From NCBI GenBank assembly GCA_022511075.1, contig JAFLSE010000026.1, positions 1 through 39,403 of the forward strand: a stretch of DNA of 39,403 nucleotides. Direction: 5' to 3'. The notes beneath the pieces were generated by a model that worked only from the letters and a program-made list of their open reading frames with translations, made no database searches and was not told where the DNA came from. This DNA is from Prevotella sp. (GTDB lineage Bacteria > Bacteroidota > Bacteroidia > Bacteroidales > Bacteroidaceae). Numbering within the stretch: the first letter of the stretch is position 1; each line of letters starts with the position of its first letter. Of this stretch, positions 24,301-33,700 are shown piece after piece. The position numbers and the translations under genes were made by a program.

Positions 24301-26069
24301 CGACTGTTTGCCGTCCATGATGTCAAGGTGTATCCTTCTTTGTAAAGCGAAGTATTTTGCGGAATAGTTATTTCTGCGCCGTATGCAACTGTTGCACCTG
24401 TGGGAACGCTACCCTCAACGCTGCTGTCGGTACAAGCGAAAGCATAGGTAACGGTCTCCGGGCGTGTTGCCTGTCCGGGTTCTACCACGAAATCAGAAGT
24501 CTCGTATTGGTTCTTCTGTATCGTTCCACTGGCAATACCGTTAAGGTAATTCTCCAAATATGTATATCCGGTGTCCGTAATGTTTGCCGCATCTGCTGGG
24601 TCGAGTGGGTTAAGTCCTATCTCATCCTCATACACATCAGGCAGTCCGTCTGCATCGGAGTCTACCATATACTTATCACCCTCGCGCATTCCGAGGAAAG
24701 GATAGTTCGTATAGGTTACTCCATCCACGATATAGGTGTCGTGTTCGTTAAGTGTTATGTCGTCGGGAGAGTCAATAATTCCATAGTCATTGGGCAATGT
24801 TGCTCCCACAAACTGCGGGTCTCTCACACCAGCAGCCTCATCAAGAAGGCGGCGGTCTACCTCGTCATAGCGTGGCAGCGATGCGCCTGCCTTAGTTGTA
24901 ACCTTTGCAAACGCAGCCTCTGCCGATTCATATTCCAGTCCGCTCAAAGCATAAGGAACTCCCGATAACAAATATTTGCTGGCATTGGTACCCGTTAGGT
25001 TGATGGCACGATTTGAGTTTCCTTCCACTGCACCATAATAGTTATTGTCATTTACAAGTGCGAGGTTAGCACTCGACCATACACCTGTTTTAGGAGAGAA
25101 TGTTCCGTCCACCTCAAACTTATTACCAGTCAGATACCATTCACCATACTGTCCAGTGCTGCTTTCAACAGATGGTGCGGCAAAATAGCGTGCGTTTGCT
25201 GTATTTCTCTTAGTGGAAGGACCAGGGCGGTAGAAGTTGTTTATCATATAAACCCTGTCATATCCGTTACAGGCTTTGTAGTTCTCGCCTCCATATTGAG
25301 CACCGGAAATACTCCAATTGAATACAACGTTGTTTGCAAATTCCGAATCCACGTTCTTGTCGTGACCGGTTCCTGCGCTCCTCACTCCATTGAAACGCGG
25401 AGAGCGTGAGTGTGAGTTCGTTATCAGCGTGTGATGCATTGTCGAGCGCTCGCCTCCCCATTGGGTAGCGTATGCGCGTGCTCCCTTGGCATTTTTGGAA
25501 CTGTAAAGTCCCTCGCCTATGATACACCACTGCACCGTAGTGTTCTTGGAGTCGTATGCCGTCAAACATTCTTCCATCGACCATGTCATAGAGCAATGGT
25601 CAATAATTACGTTCTGGCAGTTTTCCATGTCAAGACCTGTCATCGACTTCGTCGGAATATCACCCGCACGGAAACGCACATAACGTACTATTACGTTATC
25701 CTTACATATATACAGATTGTAACCTGCAATGCAGACACCGCCACCGGGAGCCGACTGTCCAAGGATAGACACATCTCCGTATTGCAGCTTCAATACGGAT
25801 GTAAGATAAATCGTACCAGACACGTTGAACAATACCGTTCTCGGCTTGCCACCGTTGTCATGACGTAATGCCCAGCGCAAAGTACCCGGCACAAGGTCAG
25901 TGTCGGAACAGTCGTCAGTGCGCGTTACATAGCACACTTCGCCACCTCTACCACCTGTGGTGTACTTGCCGTAGCCGTCGGCACCAGGGAATGCCAATTG
26001 CTGGGCACGTGTCTCACCTGTTGTAAGCATGATGCAAACAAGCGTGAGTAATAAATAAAGTTTTCTCAT
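21333..26069 (-). CDS. Secreted pectate lyase (PL1) plus pectin methylesterase (CE8) fusion
   Basis: Multidomain pectin enzyme of 1578 residues. After a signal peptide (cut near A-Q-Q, ~22) comes a PL1 pectate-lyase beta-helix (~23-330) with A-F-P-G-A-D-G-Y-G-K-Y-T-T-G-G-R-G-G, W-C-I-I-G-E-G and S-R-S-P-R (Arg222 and Arg225). A calcium-type D-S-D-A-D-G-L-P-D motif sits near 470. Two InlB-like beta repeats (~555-620 and ~1110-1180) flank unassigned beta-rich modules. A CE8 methylesterase beta-helix (~1190-1470) has G-I-Q-D-T-Y-Y (Asp1288, acid), D-Y-I-Y-G (Asp1311, nucleophile) and L-G-R-P-W (Arg1369). The tail has an Fn3-like module and a sorting-like end (Y-S-L-S-G-Q-R-V ... G-K-K-Y-I-A-K). 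One polypeptide could demethylate and cleave homogalacturonan. It is adjacent to galacturonate catabolic genes and has its own promoter. Confidence 0.92.
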   Translation of the reverse strand: MRKLYLLLTLVCIMLTTGETRAQQLAFPGADGYGKYTTGGRGGEVCYVTRTDDCSDTDLVPGTLRWALRHDNGGKPRTVLFNVSGTIYLTSVLKLQYGDVSILGQSAPGGGVCIAGYNLYICKDNVIVRYVRFRAGDIPTKSMTGLDMENCQNVIIDHCSMTWSMEECLTAYDSKNTTVQWCIIGEGLYSSKNAKGARAYATQWGGERSTMHHTLITNSHSRSPRFNGVRSAGTGHDKNVDSEFANNVVFNWSISGAQYGGENYKACNGYDRVYMINNFYRPGPSTKRNTANARYFAAPSVESSTGQYGEWYLTGNKFEVDGTFSPKTGVWSSANLALVNDNNYYGAVEGNSNRAINLTGTNASKYLLSGVPYALSGLEYESAEAAFAKVTTKAGASLPRYDEVDRRLLDEAAGVRDPQFVGATLPNDYGIIDSPDDITLNEHDTYIVDGVTYTNYPFLGMREGDKYMVDSDADGLPDVYEDEIGLNPLDPADAANITDTGYTYLENYLNGIASGTIQKNQYETSDFVVEPGQATRPETVTYAFACTDSSVEGSVPTGATVAYGAEITIPQNTSLYKEGYTLTSWTANSRIYEPGKTYNVSADMTLTPVFSQNRLNLDDRSKETTVTWDFTIDGAPAVSATGGNGIYVNQVSVDDYVIDARVSYNATSVTIPWCEGASVKINNTEATATDDGDKATVDVAEYLPLQSIAVTLPYVKKITTDTYHPAAVTDLQNYELVMMPENQEELDAIDWMEVKGGDPRFVSRWGLDPTVDDGTTGTALTGPVINATTRVLTLYVTKTDKIRAWAVGSSSPPGDKVTMTATPDDGSGSTSVTTVKNLTKSGDSEVIELALDPEKRYMVTFTSVDNLDMMIPAVKLYYGEEATITGGEGTVKWTFTGKLDKEGTQTPVGVFETATATVGSALTVINDKKTQNELFVGFQPEEQISSPNKEHAVSFNLVPTGGVFFQPKTITFDAARFGTDGGKVDVSVQQGNGQEITVLRDLYPNRDNDPSYSKVSIDLTDYDNISYTDEPLTIRMYIYNLGNTKQVGFKNIVVSGEWNGSKPEVKQYTFTASVSPAEAATVAWTPKQDIYDEKTNIDLVLTPKGNYLFENWTNQNGEIVSTKENFTYTIKANTELTANYKSYDDYGYIFENVAPYDAAVKTINELKVALSKASQRTDKTTRYRIFLHNGIYDYGTSAKNSVPGNVSLIGESQDGVIITNKPVATNNWADNTPTLFIDQTESDVYMQDLTVRQGRDWESQTSTGQAMAIRQRGKHAVYKNVTLQGIQDTYYLNKGDATAYFETSTIAGQTDYIYGDGTMWFEKCNLYNTGAGYIVAPNTPVGASYWGIVLNECEVDGTSAAAGKFYLGRPWNDSPHATYINTTFKQQPMETGWGAMTANLVIRFHEYGSKDANGNTLDLSNRSLAACSPAAGSDKPVLTDVEAAKYTLENVFGDWNPQTLTAQLTAPTLQQDAPNSSVISWQPVPDAIGYAIVRNGNVVAFTTNTTYDVYEIGAGEYSIRVANNCGGLGEPSSTVTGISGIKVDNAVKNAPKYSLSGQRVNDSYKGIVIQNGKKYIAK

Positions 26070-26130
26070 AAATTTTTAATTATTGTTTAGTGAAGTAGTT
26101 TTGTATAATACATGAAATTTTATTTTTGTA

Positions 26131-26138
26131 CAAAGATA
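26131..26138 (-). promoter_or_regulatory. pectinase promoter -7 element
   Basis: TATCTTTG on the minus strand, 62 bp before the pectinase ATG and beyond the uxaA terminator, so the pectinase is probably transcribed separately from uxaA. Confidence 0.68.
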
Positions 26139-26211
26139 CGAATTTTATTTTTAGCATAAGATTATAATAATGTTATTTAAAGATAATTAACCATTTTAGT
26201 ATAACAAAAAG

Positions 26212-26247
26212 AAATACAGCCTAAATAGATACATTTAGGCTGTATTT
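26212..26247 (-). terminator. uxaA terminator
   Basis: Perfect 15-bp arms (AAATACAGCCTAAAT and its complement) around a 6-nt loop, followed on the minus strand by CTTTTTG. It starts 20 bp after the uxaA stop codon. Confidence 0.85.
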
Positions 26248-26266
26248 ATAATTTTCAATATAAAAA

Positions 26267-27757
26267 TTACAGTGTTACGCCATTCTTGAAGATTGATATC
26301 TCACGATAGCCATTGATTTCGTTTTGGGCTTTCTCGCCACTGGCAACGGCAATAATCTTGTCGATGAACTGCGGAAGAACTTCCTGCATTGTCTTGCCCT
26401 CGATGAGCTGACCTGCGTTGAAATCCACCCAGTTAGCCTTGCGCTGTGCAAGTGTCGGGTTGGTGGCAATCTTCATTGTGGGTACGAATGTGCCGAATGG
26501 AGTGCCGCGTCCTGTGGTGAAGAGCACTATCTGACAGCCGGAAGAGGCGAGGGCAGTACTTGCCACAAGGTCGTTGCCGGGAGCAGAAAGGAGGTTGAGA
26601 CCGTTAACCTGCAGGCGGTCGCCATAACTCAACACACCGCTAACGGGTGCACGTCCGCACTTCTGAGTGCAGCCGAGAGCCTTGTCTTCGAGTGTGGAGA
26701 TACCACCAGCCTTGTTGCCTGGAGATGGGTTCTCACCCACAGGCTCACCGTGGCTGAGGAAATATTCCTTGAAGTCGTTTACGAGCGATACTGTCTGCTC
26801 GAAAAGTTCAGGAGTCTTGCAACGATTCATCAATATAGTCTCTGCACCGAACATTTCGGGAACCTCGGTGAGAATTGATGTTCCGCCCTGTGCCACGAGC
26901 CAGTCGGAGAACTCACCTACAAGAGGATTGGCGGTAATGCCAGAAAAGCCGTCGCTACCACCGCACTTGAGACCTACACGCAAGTGGCTTATGCTCACTT
27001 CCTCGCGCTTGTCCTTTGCTGCAATGTCGTAAAGTTCGTGAAGAATCTTCATACCCTCTGCAATCTCATCGTCAACCTTCTGGGTGATGAGGAAGCGAAC
27101 GCGGGTCTTGTCGTAGTCGCCAAGTAGTTTTTCAAACTCATCGGGCTGGTTGTTCTCGCAGCCGAGAGAGAGCACGAGCACTGCACCTGCATTGGGGTGG
27201 AGCACTATGTCGCGCAGCACCTTACGGGTGTTCTCGTGGTCACCGCTAAGTTGTGAGCAGCCGTAGTTGTGGTGCCAAGTGTAGATGGCATCAACATCTT
27301 TCTCGCCAGTCTCCTGCCTCAGTTGCTGTGCCAGACGCTCTGCGATGCCATTGACGCAACCAACGGTGGGAACAATCCACACCTCGTTGCGTGTACCAAC
27401 TTCGCCGTTGCTGCGCACATATCCCTTAAAAGTGCGTTTCTCGTCCTTTATGTTCAATGTCTCGTTTACAGGGTTGTAGGTGTATTCAAGAGTTCCCGAA
27501 AGGTTTGTCTTCAGGTTGTCCTCGTTAACCCAGTCGCCTGCTTTCAGGTCGTTCATTGCGTGACCAATGGGATAGCCGTACTTGATGATGTCAGTACCCT
27601 TTGCAGTGTCGTCGATGATTACCTTGTGACCAGCAGGGGTGTCTTGGTTTAGGGTGACGGTCTTGCCGTCTACTTCAATCTTGTCGCCTTTCTTCATTGC
27701 CTGCAAGCAGACAACAACCGAATCCGCAGGATTGATTTTGATAAATGTCTGTTCCAT
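26267..27757 (-). CDS. uxaA: Altronate dehydratase
   Basis: Dehydrates D-altronate to 2-keto-3-deoxygluconate in galacturonate catabolism. The 496 residues show an N-terminal SAF domain (V-V-C-L-Q-A-M-K-K-G-D, then G-H-K-V and Y-G-Y-P-I-G-H-A). The UxaA catalytic part follows, with G-Y-V-R-S-N-G-E-V-G-T-R-N-E, T-V-G-C-V-N, H-N-Y-G-C-S-Q-L-S-G-D-H, G-L-K-C-G-G-S-D-G-F-S-G-I-T-A-N-P and a C-terminal T-T-G-R-G-T-P-F-G. These match the family in order and length. It lies 24 bp after a LacI-type regulator gene, probably one operon. KDG kinase and KDPG aldolase, which consume its product, are encoded divergently. Confidence 0.96.
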   Translation of the reverse strand: MEQTFIKINPADSVVVCLQAMKKGDKIEVDGKTVTLNQDTPAGHKVIIDDTAKGTDIIKYGYPIGHAMNDLKAGDWVNEDNLKTNLSGTLEYTYNPVNETLNIKDEKRTFKGYVRSNGEVGTRNEVWIVPTVGCVNGIAERLAQQLRQETGEKDVDAIYTWHHNYGCSQLSGDHENTRKVLRDIVLHPNAGAVLVLSLGCENNQPDEFEKLLGDYDKTRVRFLITQKVDDEIAEGMKILHELYDIAAKDKREEVSISHLRVGLKCGGSDGFSGITANPLVGEFSDWLVAQGGTSILTEVPEMFGAETILMNRCKTPELFEQTVSLVNDFKEYFLSHGEPVGENPSPGNKAGGISTLEDKALGCTQKCGRAPVSGVLSYGDRLQVNGLNLLSAPGNDLVASTALASSGCQIVLFTTGRGTPFGTFVPTMKIATNPTLAQRKANWVDFNAGQLIEGKTMQEVLPQFIDKIIAVASGEKAQNEINGYREISIFKNGVTL

Positions 27758-27781
27758 AGTTTTTAAATTTATAGTTTTGTT

Positions 27782-28849
27782 CTATCGTTGTTTCCGTCTG
27801 TAGAATTCAATGTTTTCTTTCGTGAGTATCTCTATCGGCATGTAGTTCACGGGGTTAACCTCCTTGTTGAGCACCGTTGCCTCGTAGAGTGCATTGACGC
27901 AATAGTAGCCCTGCATATATGCGTGCTGTGCTATGAGGAACGATATTGACCCTTGTCTCACGCACTCGGCATTCTTAGGCACCATGTCGTAGCCCATTAT
28001 CTGCACGTTGCGCCTGTTGGTGTGTTGCAGGAACTCGCCCACGATGTGTGCCTTCGATGTGAATGTTATGCAGTGGTGCACCTTTGGATGCTTCACGAAG
28101 AAATCCTCAAGCATTGATGCATATTTCTCCTTTTCTTTCTCTAACGGCAGGTTGAGTTCGGTTATTGCAACGTTGGGGAAGTGGTCGTGCATATAGAGGC
28201 GGAATCCCATTTCGCGGTTTTCCTGCTGCTTGCTTGCCACGTTTCCTTTCAGTGTCTGCTTCATCAGCATTATCTCCTTCTCCTGCGATGCCACGAGCAT
28301 AAGCATTCGTGCCGCGAAGTATCCGCTGCTGAACGAGTCCTGCCCATAGAACGACAGGGGCTTGAGGTCGGGCATATATGAGTCTAATAATATAAAAGGT
28401 ATATTGCTTTCATGCAGTTTGTCGGTGAACGAGCGTGTGAGGTCAAGACCTGAAGGCACTATCACCACGCCGTCGGGACTTTCGTCAAGGCACTTTTTCG
28501 TTGCCTCCACGAATGTCTGTTCGTCGAAACGCTGGTAGTATATCATCTTCACTTTCACCTGAAAGTCTGCATGGCGTTTCTGACACGCCATTGCACCTTC
28601 CTCAATCTCTTGCCAGTAGGCTTCGCTGCTGTGTTTTGGTATTATGAAATGAAAGTTGAAAGACTTGTTGTATGCGAGGGCGCTTGCATATACGTTGGGT
28701 GTATAGTCCATTTCCTTCAGCGCTGCCTCCACCTTTGCTCTTGCTTCGGGCGACACGCTTGGCCTGTTGTGCAGCACCCTGTCAACTGTGCCTGTGGAAA
28801 CGCCTGCCCGTTTTGCTATATCTTTTATTCTTATTCTTGCCTTATCCAT
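27782..28849 (-). CDS. LacI-family transcriptional regulator, probable galacturonate-pathway regulator
   Basis: Regulator of 355 residues. An N-terminal LacI helix-turn-helix (I-K-D-I-A-K-R-A-G-V-S-T-G-T-V-D-R-V-L, ~8-26) is followed by the hinge region Y-T-P-N-V-Y-A-S-A-L. A periplasmic-binding-protein-like sensor domain spans ~60-355 (I-I-P-K-H-S-S-E-A-Y-W, L-L-D-S-Y-M-P, I-M-G-Y-D-M-V). It precedes uxaA on the minus strand and diverges from kdgK. The shared 184-bp region, with promoters for both directions and a small palindrome between them, is its likely target. The inducer is probably a uronate or a KDG-type intermediate, inferred from context only. Confidence 0.93.
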   Translation of the reverse strand: MDKARIRIKDIAKRAGVSTGTVDRVLHNRPSVSPEARAKVEAALKEMDYTPNVYASALAYNKSFNFHFIIPKHSSEAYWQEIEEGAMACQKRHADFQVKVKMIYYQRFDEQTFVEATKKCLDESPDGVVIVPSGLDLTRSFTDKLHESNIPFILLDSYMPDLKPLSFYGQDSFSSGYFAARMLMLVASQEKEIMLMKQTLKGNVASKQQENREMGFRLYMHDHFPNVAITELNLPLEKEKEKYASMLEDFFVKHPKVHHCITFTSKAHIVGEFLQHTNRRNVQIMGYDMVPKNAECVRQGSISFLIAQHAYMQGYYCVNALYEATVLNKEVNPVNYMPIEILTKENIEFYRRKQR

Positions 28850-28866
28850 ATTTTAGAATTACGATG

Positions 28867-28874
28867 CAAAAATA
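28867..28874 (-). promoter_or_regulatory. LacI-uxaA promoter -7 element
   Basis: TATTTTTG on the minus strand, 17 bp upstream of the regulator ATG. The -33 region is unclear. Confidence 0.55.
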
Positions 28875-28896
28875 ACAATATTATTTTAATTATGCA

Positions 28897-28909
28897 TATC
28901 TGCCAGATA
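28897..28909. promoter_or_regulatory. candidate LacI-type operator palindrome
   Basis: TATCTG-C-CAGATA, a perfect 6+1+6 inverted repeat between the two divergent promoters. It is short and in AT-rich sequence, so it is only a candidate operator for the neighbouring regulator. Confidence 0.35.
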
Positions 28910-28946
28910 ATTATTTTGCAAAAAAATGAAAAAAATAGGTTTTTTC

Positions 28947-28977
28947 TTTTGCATTTGAAAAAAAAATGGTATTTTTG
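28947..28977 (+). promoter_or_regulatory. kdgK-eda promoter
   Basis: TTTTG (28947-28951), 18 bp, then TATTTTTG (28970-28977). It fits the Bacteroidota consensus and lies 56 bp before the kdgK ATG. Confidence 0.72.
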
Positions 28978-29033
28978 TAGTCGAAATTTAAAAGCAAACT
29001 TAATTATTAACAAAACAAACAATAACTAAAACA

Positions 29034-30056
29034 ATGGCAAAAGTTGTAACATTGGGCGAGATTATGCTCCGCCTTTCTCCACAAGGAAACGACCGTTTCA
29101 TTCAGTCAGAAACATTCCGCATCATCCCTGGCGGTGGTGAGGCAAACGTAGCAATCAGCGTGGCTAACTATGGTCACGAGGCTTATTTCGTTTCAAAACT
29201 TCCAAAGCATGACATCGGTCAGATTGCATTGAACGCAATGCGTCGCTATGGTGTAAACACCGACTTCATTGCCCGTGGCGGTGACCGCGTTGGTCTTTAC
29301 TATGCAGAGACAGGTGCTTCTATGCGTCCTTCAAAGGTTATCTACGACCGCGCACACTCTTCAATAGCAGAGGCTGATGCATCTGACTTCGACTTCGATG
29401 CTATCATGGAAGGTGCACAGTGGTTCCACTGGAGCGGCATCACACCTGCTATTTCTGACAAGGCTGCTGAACTGACAAAACTTGCTTGCGAGGCTGCAAA
29501 GCGTCATGGCGTTACAGTATCTGTAGACCTCAACTTCCGCAAGAAACTGTGGACATCAGAGAAGGCTATCTCTATCATGCGTCCTTTGATGAAGTATGTT
29601 GACGTATGTATCGGCAACGAGGAAGATGCAGAGTTGTGCCTCGGCTTCAAGCCAGACGCAGACGTAGAGGGTGGTCAGACCGACGCAGCCGGCTATGAGG
29701 GCATCTTCAAGCAGATGAAGGAAGAGTTTGGCTTCAAGTATGTTGTTTCTACACTCCGTGAGTCTTTCTCTGCAACATTCAACGGCTGGAAGGCACTTAT
29801 CTACGACGGTAAGGAGTTCTATCAGAGCAAGCGCTACGAGATTAACCCAATCATCGACCGCGTAGGTGGTGGTGACTCATTCTCTGGCGGTCTTATCCAC
29901 GGATTGCTCACAAAGCCTACACAGGGCGAGGCTCTCGAGTTTGCTGTGGCAGCATCTGCACTGAAGCACACTATCAACGGCGACTTCAACCTCGTTTCAG
30001 TTGAGGAAGTAGAGGCACTTGCCGGCGGTAACGCAAACGGCCGTGTGCAGAGATAA
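29034..30056 (+). CDS. kdgK: 2-keto-3-deoxygluconate kinase (PfkB family)
   Basis: Phosphorylates KDG to KDPG. The 340-residue PfkB-family protein opens V-V-T-L-G-E-I-M-L-R-L-S, with the sugar-site glycines I-P-G-G-G-E-A-N-V-A. It ends with the anion-hole and catalytic motif R-V-G-G-G-D-S-F-S-G-G (Asp281, catalytic base). Assignment as a KDG kinase over other PfkB kinases rests on the L-R-L-S-P start and on the neighbours: KDPG aldolase follows after 42 bp, and altronate dehydratase, which makes KDG, is divergent. Cytoplasmic. Confidence 0.93.
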   Translation: MAKVVTLGEIMLRLSPQGNDRFIQSETFRIIPGGGEANVAISVANYGHEAYFVSKLPKHDIGQIALNAMRRYGVNTDFIARGGDRVGLYYAETGASMRPSKVIYDRAHSSIAEADASDFDFDAIMEGAQWFHWSGITPAISDKAAELTKLACEAAKRHGVTVSVDLNFRKKLWTSEKAISIMRPLMKYVDVCIGNEEDAELCLGFKPDADVEGGQTDAAGYEGIFKQMKEEFGFKYVVSTLRESFSATFNGWKALIYDGKEFYQSKRYEINPIIDRVGGGDSFSGGLIHGLLTKPTQGEALEFAVAASALKHTINGDFNLVSVEEVEALAGGNANGRVQR

Positions 30057-30098
30057 TGAACAAAAGTCATTAACAATTTGAAGCAGAATTAAAGAATA

Positions 30099-30767
30099 AT
30101 GGCAAAATTTGATAAACTTGCCGTAATGGCAAAGATTGGTGAGACAGGTATGGTGCCTGTGTTCTACCACAAGGACGCAGAGGTTGCAAAGAAGGTTATT
30201 AAGGCTTGCTATGAAGGCGGTGTACGCGCTTTCGAGTTTACCAACCGTGGCGACTTCGCACAGGAAGTGTTTGCAGAGTGTGTTAAGTATGCTGAGAAGG
30301 AGTGCCCAGAGTTGGCTCTCGGTATCGGTAGCGTTGTTGACGCACCTACGGCAGCCCTCTATCTCCAGTTGGGTGCAAATTTCGTTGTAGGTCCTTTGTT
30401 CAACCCCGACATTGCAGTGGTTTGCAACCGCCGTTGCGTAACATACTGCCCTGGCTGCCTCACACCATCTGAGATTGGCAAGGCACAGGAGGTTGGCTGC
30501 GACTTCACGAAGGTATTCCCTGGCGATGTTGTTGGTACAAATCTTGTAAAGGGCATGATGGCACCAATGCCATGGTCGAAGATTATGGTGACAGGTGGCG
30601 TTGCTCCAGAGAAAGAGAACCTCACAGGCTGGTTCAAGGCAGGCGTTTACTGCGTAGGTATGGGCAGCAAACTGTTCCCGAAAGACAAGGTGGCAGCAGA
30701 AGACTGGGCATACGTTACCAACAAGTGCAAGGAGTGTCTTGACATTATCAAGGAGATTCGTGGCTGA
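30099..30767 (+). CDS. eda: KDPG aldolase
   Basis: Cleaves 2-keto-3-deoxy-6-phosphogluconate to pyruvate and glyceraldehyde-3-phosphate. The 222-residue class I aldolase has G-V-R-A-F-E-F-T-N-R-G, G-I-G-S-V-V-D-A-P-T-A, Y-C-P-G-C-L-T-P-S-E-I, the Schiff-base lysine in F-T-K-V-F-P-G-D (Lys138) and phosphate-binding V-T-G-G-V-A-P. It is the last step of the pathway encoded here. The stop codon overlaps the start region of the downstream sensor kinase, suggesting coupling between sugar-acid catabolism and the two-component genes. Confidence 0.96.
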   Translation: MAKFDKLAVMAKIGETGMVPVFYHKDAEVAKKVIKACYEGGVRAFEFTNRGDFAQEVFAECVKYAEKECPELALGIGSVVDAPTAALYLQLGANFVVGPLFNPDIAVVCNRRCVTYCPGCLTPSEIGKAQEVGCDFTKVFPGDVVGTNLVKGMMAPMPWSKIMVTGGVAPEKENLTGWFKAGVYCVGMGSKLFPKDKVAAEDWAYVTNKCKECLDIIKEIRG

Positions 30768-33700
30768 TAATCACGTATCACATAATACATTTACTGCAAA
30801 AGGCTCTCTATGGCTCGCTGCCATATTGAGCCTTTTGCTATTTTCGGCGTGCAACCGCTACGACAAGGCAGAGGTTGACAGGCTGAACGACTTGGCATAT
30901 TCGTGCCACTACAGCAACCAGGACTCAACACTACACTACGCAACGAAGGCTATTGAACTTGCAGCAGACAATTATGATGACGGCACGGCGGAAGCACTCA
31001 ACAACCTGGCTTTCGTAGACATAAGGCATCTGCGCTTTGACGAGGCGCAGGAGAAACTCGACCGTGCCGTGAAACTTACCGACAACCAGATAGAACTGAT
31101 GATAGCATACGTGCAGAAGATGCACATTGACAGGCTGAAATCAGAAAACCGCGAGTTCTACACCAACAGGGAAAAAGCCGATGCATGCCTGCGGAGAATA
31201 GCGGAGGAGAAAGGAATGCTCACGGAGCGACAGCAGCGGAGAAGGATATATGCAGAAACGGAATACCGCTTGGTGTGCGCCGACTATTATCGGGTGTTAG
31301 GACAGGACGAGCGAATGCAGCGCCATCTGCAACGGATAAATCCATACGGGGAGATAAGGCAGGACATGGCGCAATATCTCAATTACCTTTGTATGGCAAA
31401 CGCCCTTTATGCCAACAAGGGAGCGGACTTGACAGCGGCAAGCGAACATTTTGCAACTCTTGTGAGTGTGTTTGCAACGGCAAGGAAAAAAGACTATATA
31501 TTTTTTGCGGCATTGTCGATGATGGAGTTGGGCGAGTATCTGCTCGATGCCGAAAGGATGCAATACCTGCAGACCGCCAATGCCGCAGGAATGACATACA
31601 TAAATGCCAACGAGGTGGAAGATGACCTGCTTGCAGGGTGGCTCACCGAATCGGCACTGCTTAATTTCACCGAATATGGTGATGCCTGCCTCTCGGCGCA
31701 GGCTGACATACAACTTGCGCGTTGCTGCCACGAACTGCAAGAATATCATACGGCACTTGACTTTCTGGACAAGGCTATGGATGACGCGGACATTGAAAAG
31801 GTGCCGGCACTGATGGCAGACATTCACGAGCAGTACTCCGTGGCTTTCTCTGCCCTTGACAATAAGCCGCAGAGCGACTATCATCGCAACCTGTTTCTCG
31901 ACCTACGCGAACTGACAAGGCAGGACAGATACTTTGAATCGCGTGCGGAACAACTCGACACGATGTCGGCACAGCAAAACACAATGATAGCCCTTGCGGT
32001 TGCCGCCATATTGCTGCTTGTGTTTATGCTGCACTATTTCAATTACCTGTCCAAGAAACCGCAAAGGAACAGCGGCTTGCAGAATATAGTGCAGTCGTAT
32101 GAGGCGTGGAAGGAGAAGAACGACAAGGAGAAAGCAGACCTGCTTGATGCCATTGAAACGTTGCAGGAGAATATCGCCATTTCGCGCAACAAGGTGCAGA
32201 AGGAAGAGGAAGAAAACCTTGAGGCGAGGGCAAAGGTGCAGATGCTCAACGGAATGATGCCGCTGATAGACAGGATAAAGCACGAGGTGAATATGCTGAA
32301 AAACCGCAACGAGACGGCGGAACAGCGCAAGGCACGATATGAGTACATAACGGAGATAGCACGGGAAATAGACCGCAACAACGATATTCTGACCAAATGG
32401 ATTGAACTGAAGCAAGGGCAGGTGAGGCTGCAAATAGAAACTTTTTCCTTGCAGCCGCTCTTCGACATAATAGAGAAAAACAAAAGCAGTTTTGCTGCCA
32501 AGGGCATAATACTGAATGTAGAGCATACGAAGTGCAAGGTGAAAGCCGACAGGGTGCTTACATTGTTTATGCTCAACACCCTTGCCGACAACGCACGCAA
32601 GTTTACGCCGCAGGGAGGAAGCGTAACCATAAGCAGTAGCGAGACCGACGAATATGTGGAAATATCAGTGGCAGACACAGGATGCGGACTCACCGAAGAG
32701 CAGCAGAAGACGATATTCACACGACAGATAAGCGACGGACACGGTTTCGGATTGCTCAACTGCCGCGGTATAATGGAAAAGTATAAGAAGACAAGCCGCC
32801 TGTTTGCACTGTGTATGCTGGCGGTTGAAAGCAGGGTGGGAGAGGGCAGCCGCTTCTTTTTCCGTCTGCCCCGTGGCATTGTAAAGATGTTGATTGCTGT
32901 TATTGCCGCGATGAACATCGTTGCAGGTTACGCAAAGCAGGCTGATGAGGATATGCAGATGGCAAGGCAATATGCCGACAGCGCATATTACAGTAACATA
33001 GCAGCAACATACGAGCGCACGCTGATGTTTTCTGATTCGTGCCGTAAATACCTTAACCTGCACTACACCCACGCCGCGAAGGGAAAGGAAAATTTTATGC
33101 TTCGCAACGACGACGGGAGTGTGGTTGCGCCTGAGATACAATGGCTACGCGACAGCATAGATACCGACTACAGTGTGATTATAGACATACGCAATGAGAC
33201 GGCGGTGGCAGCACTCGCACTGCACGAATGGGATTTGTACAGATACAACAACGACATATACACGCAGCTCTTTCAGGAACTATCGGCAGACAACACCATA
33301 GGCGACTACTGCCGCACAATGGAGCGGCAGCAGACAAACAAAGACGTAGCCATAATAATACTCACCGTAGTGCTGCTGATGATTATCCCCGGCTATTATT
33401 TCTTGTTCTACAGAAAACGACTGCGCACAAGGCGCGAGACGGTGCAACGGAAGGCTGCGGAGATAGAAAAGACAAAGGAAAGGGAGGCTGCGGAAAAGGC
33501 AAGTCTGCTCGGCAAACTTGAGATACTTGGCGATGAATATGATGCGTCGGAGCAGGAGTTAGACGGCTTGCACGTAAGCAACAGTATACTCGACAACTGT
33601 CTTTCTGCCATAAAGCACGAAACGATGTACTATCCGAGTCGCATAGTACAAATGGTGGAAAACGGTGACAATGATGTGCAGACCCTTGACGAACTCGTTA

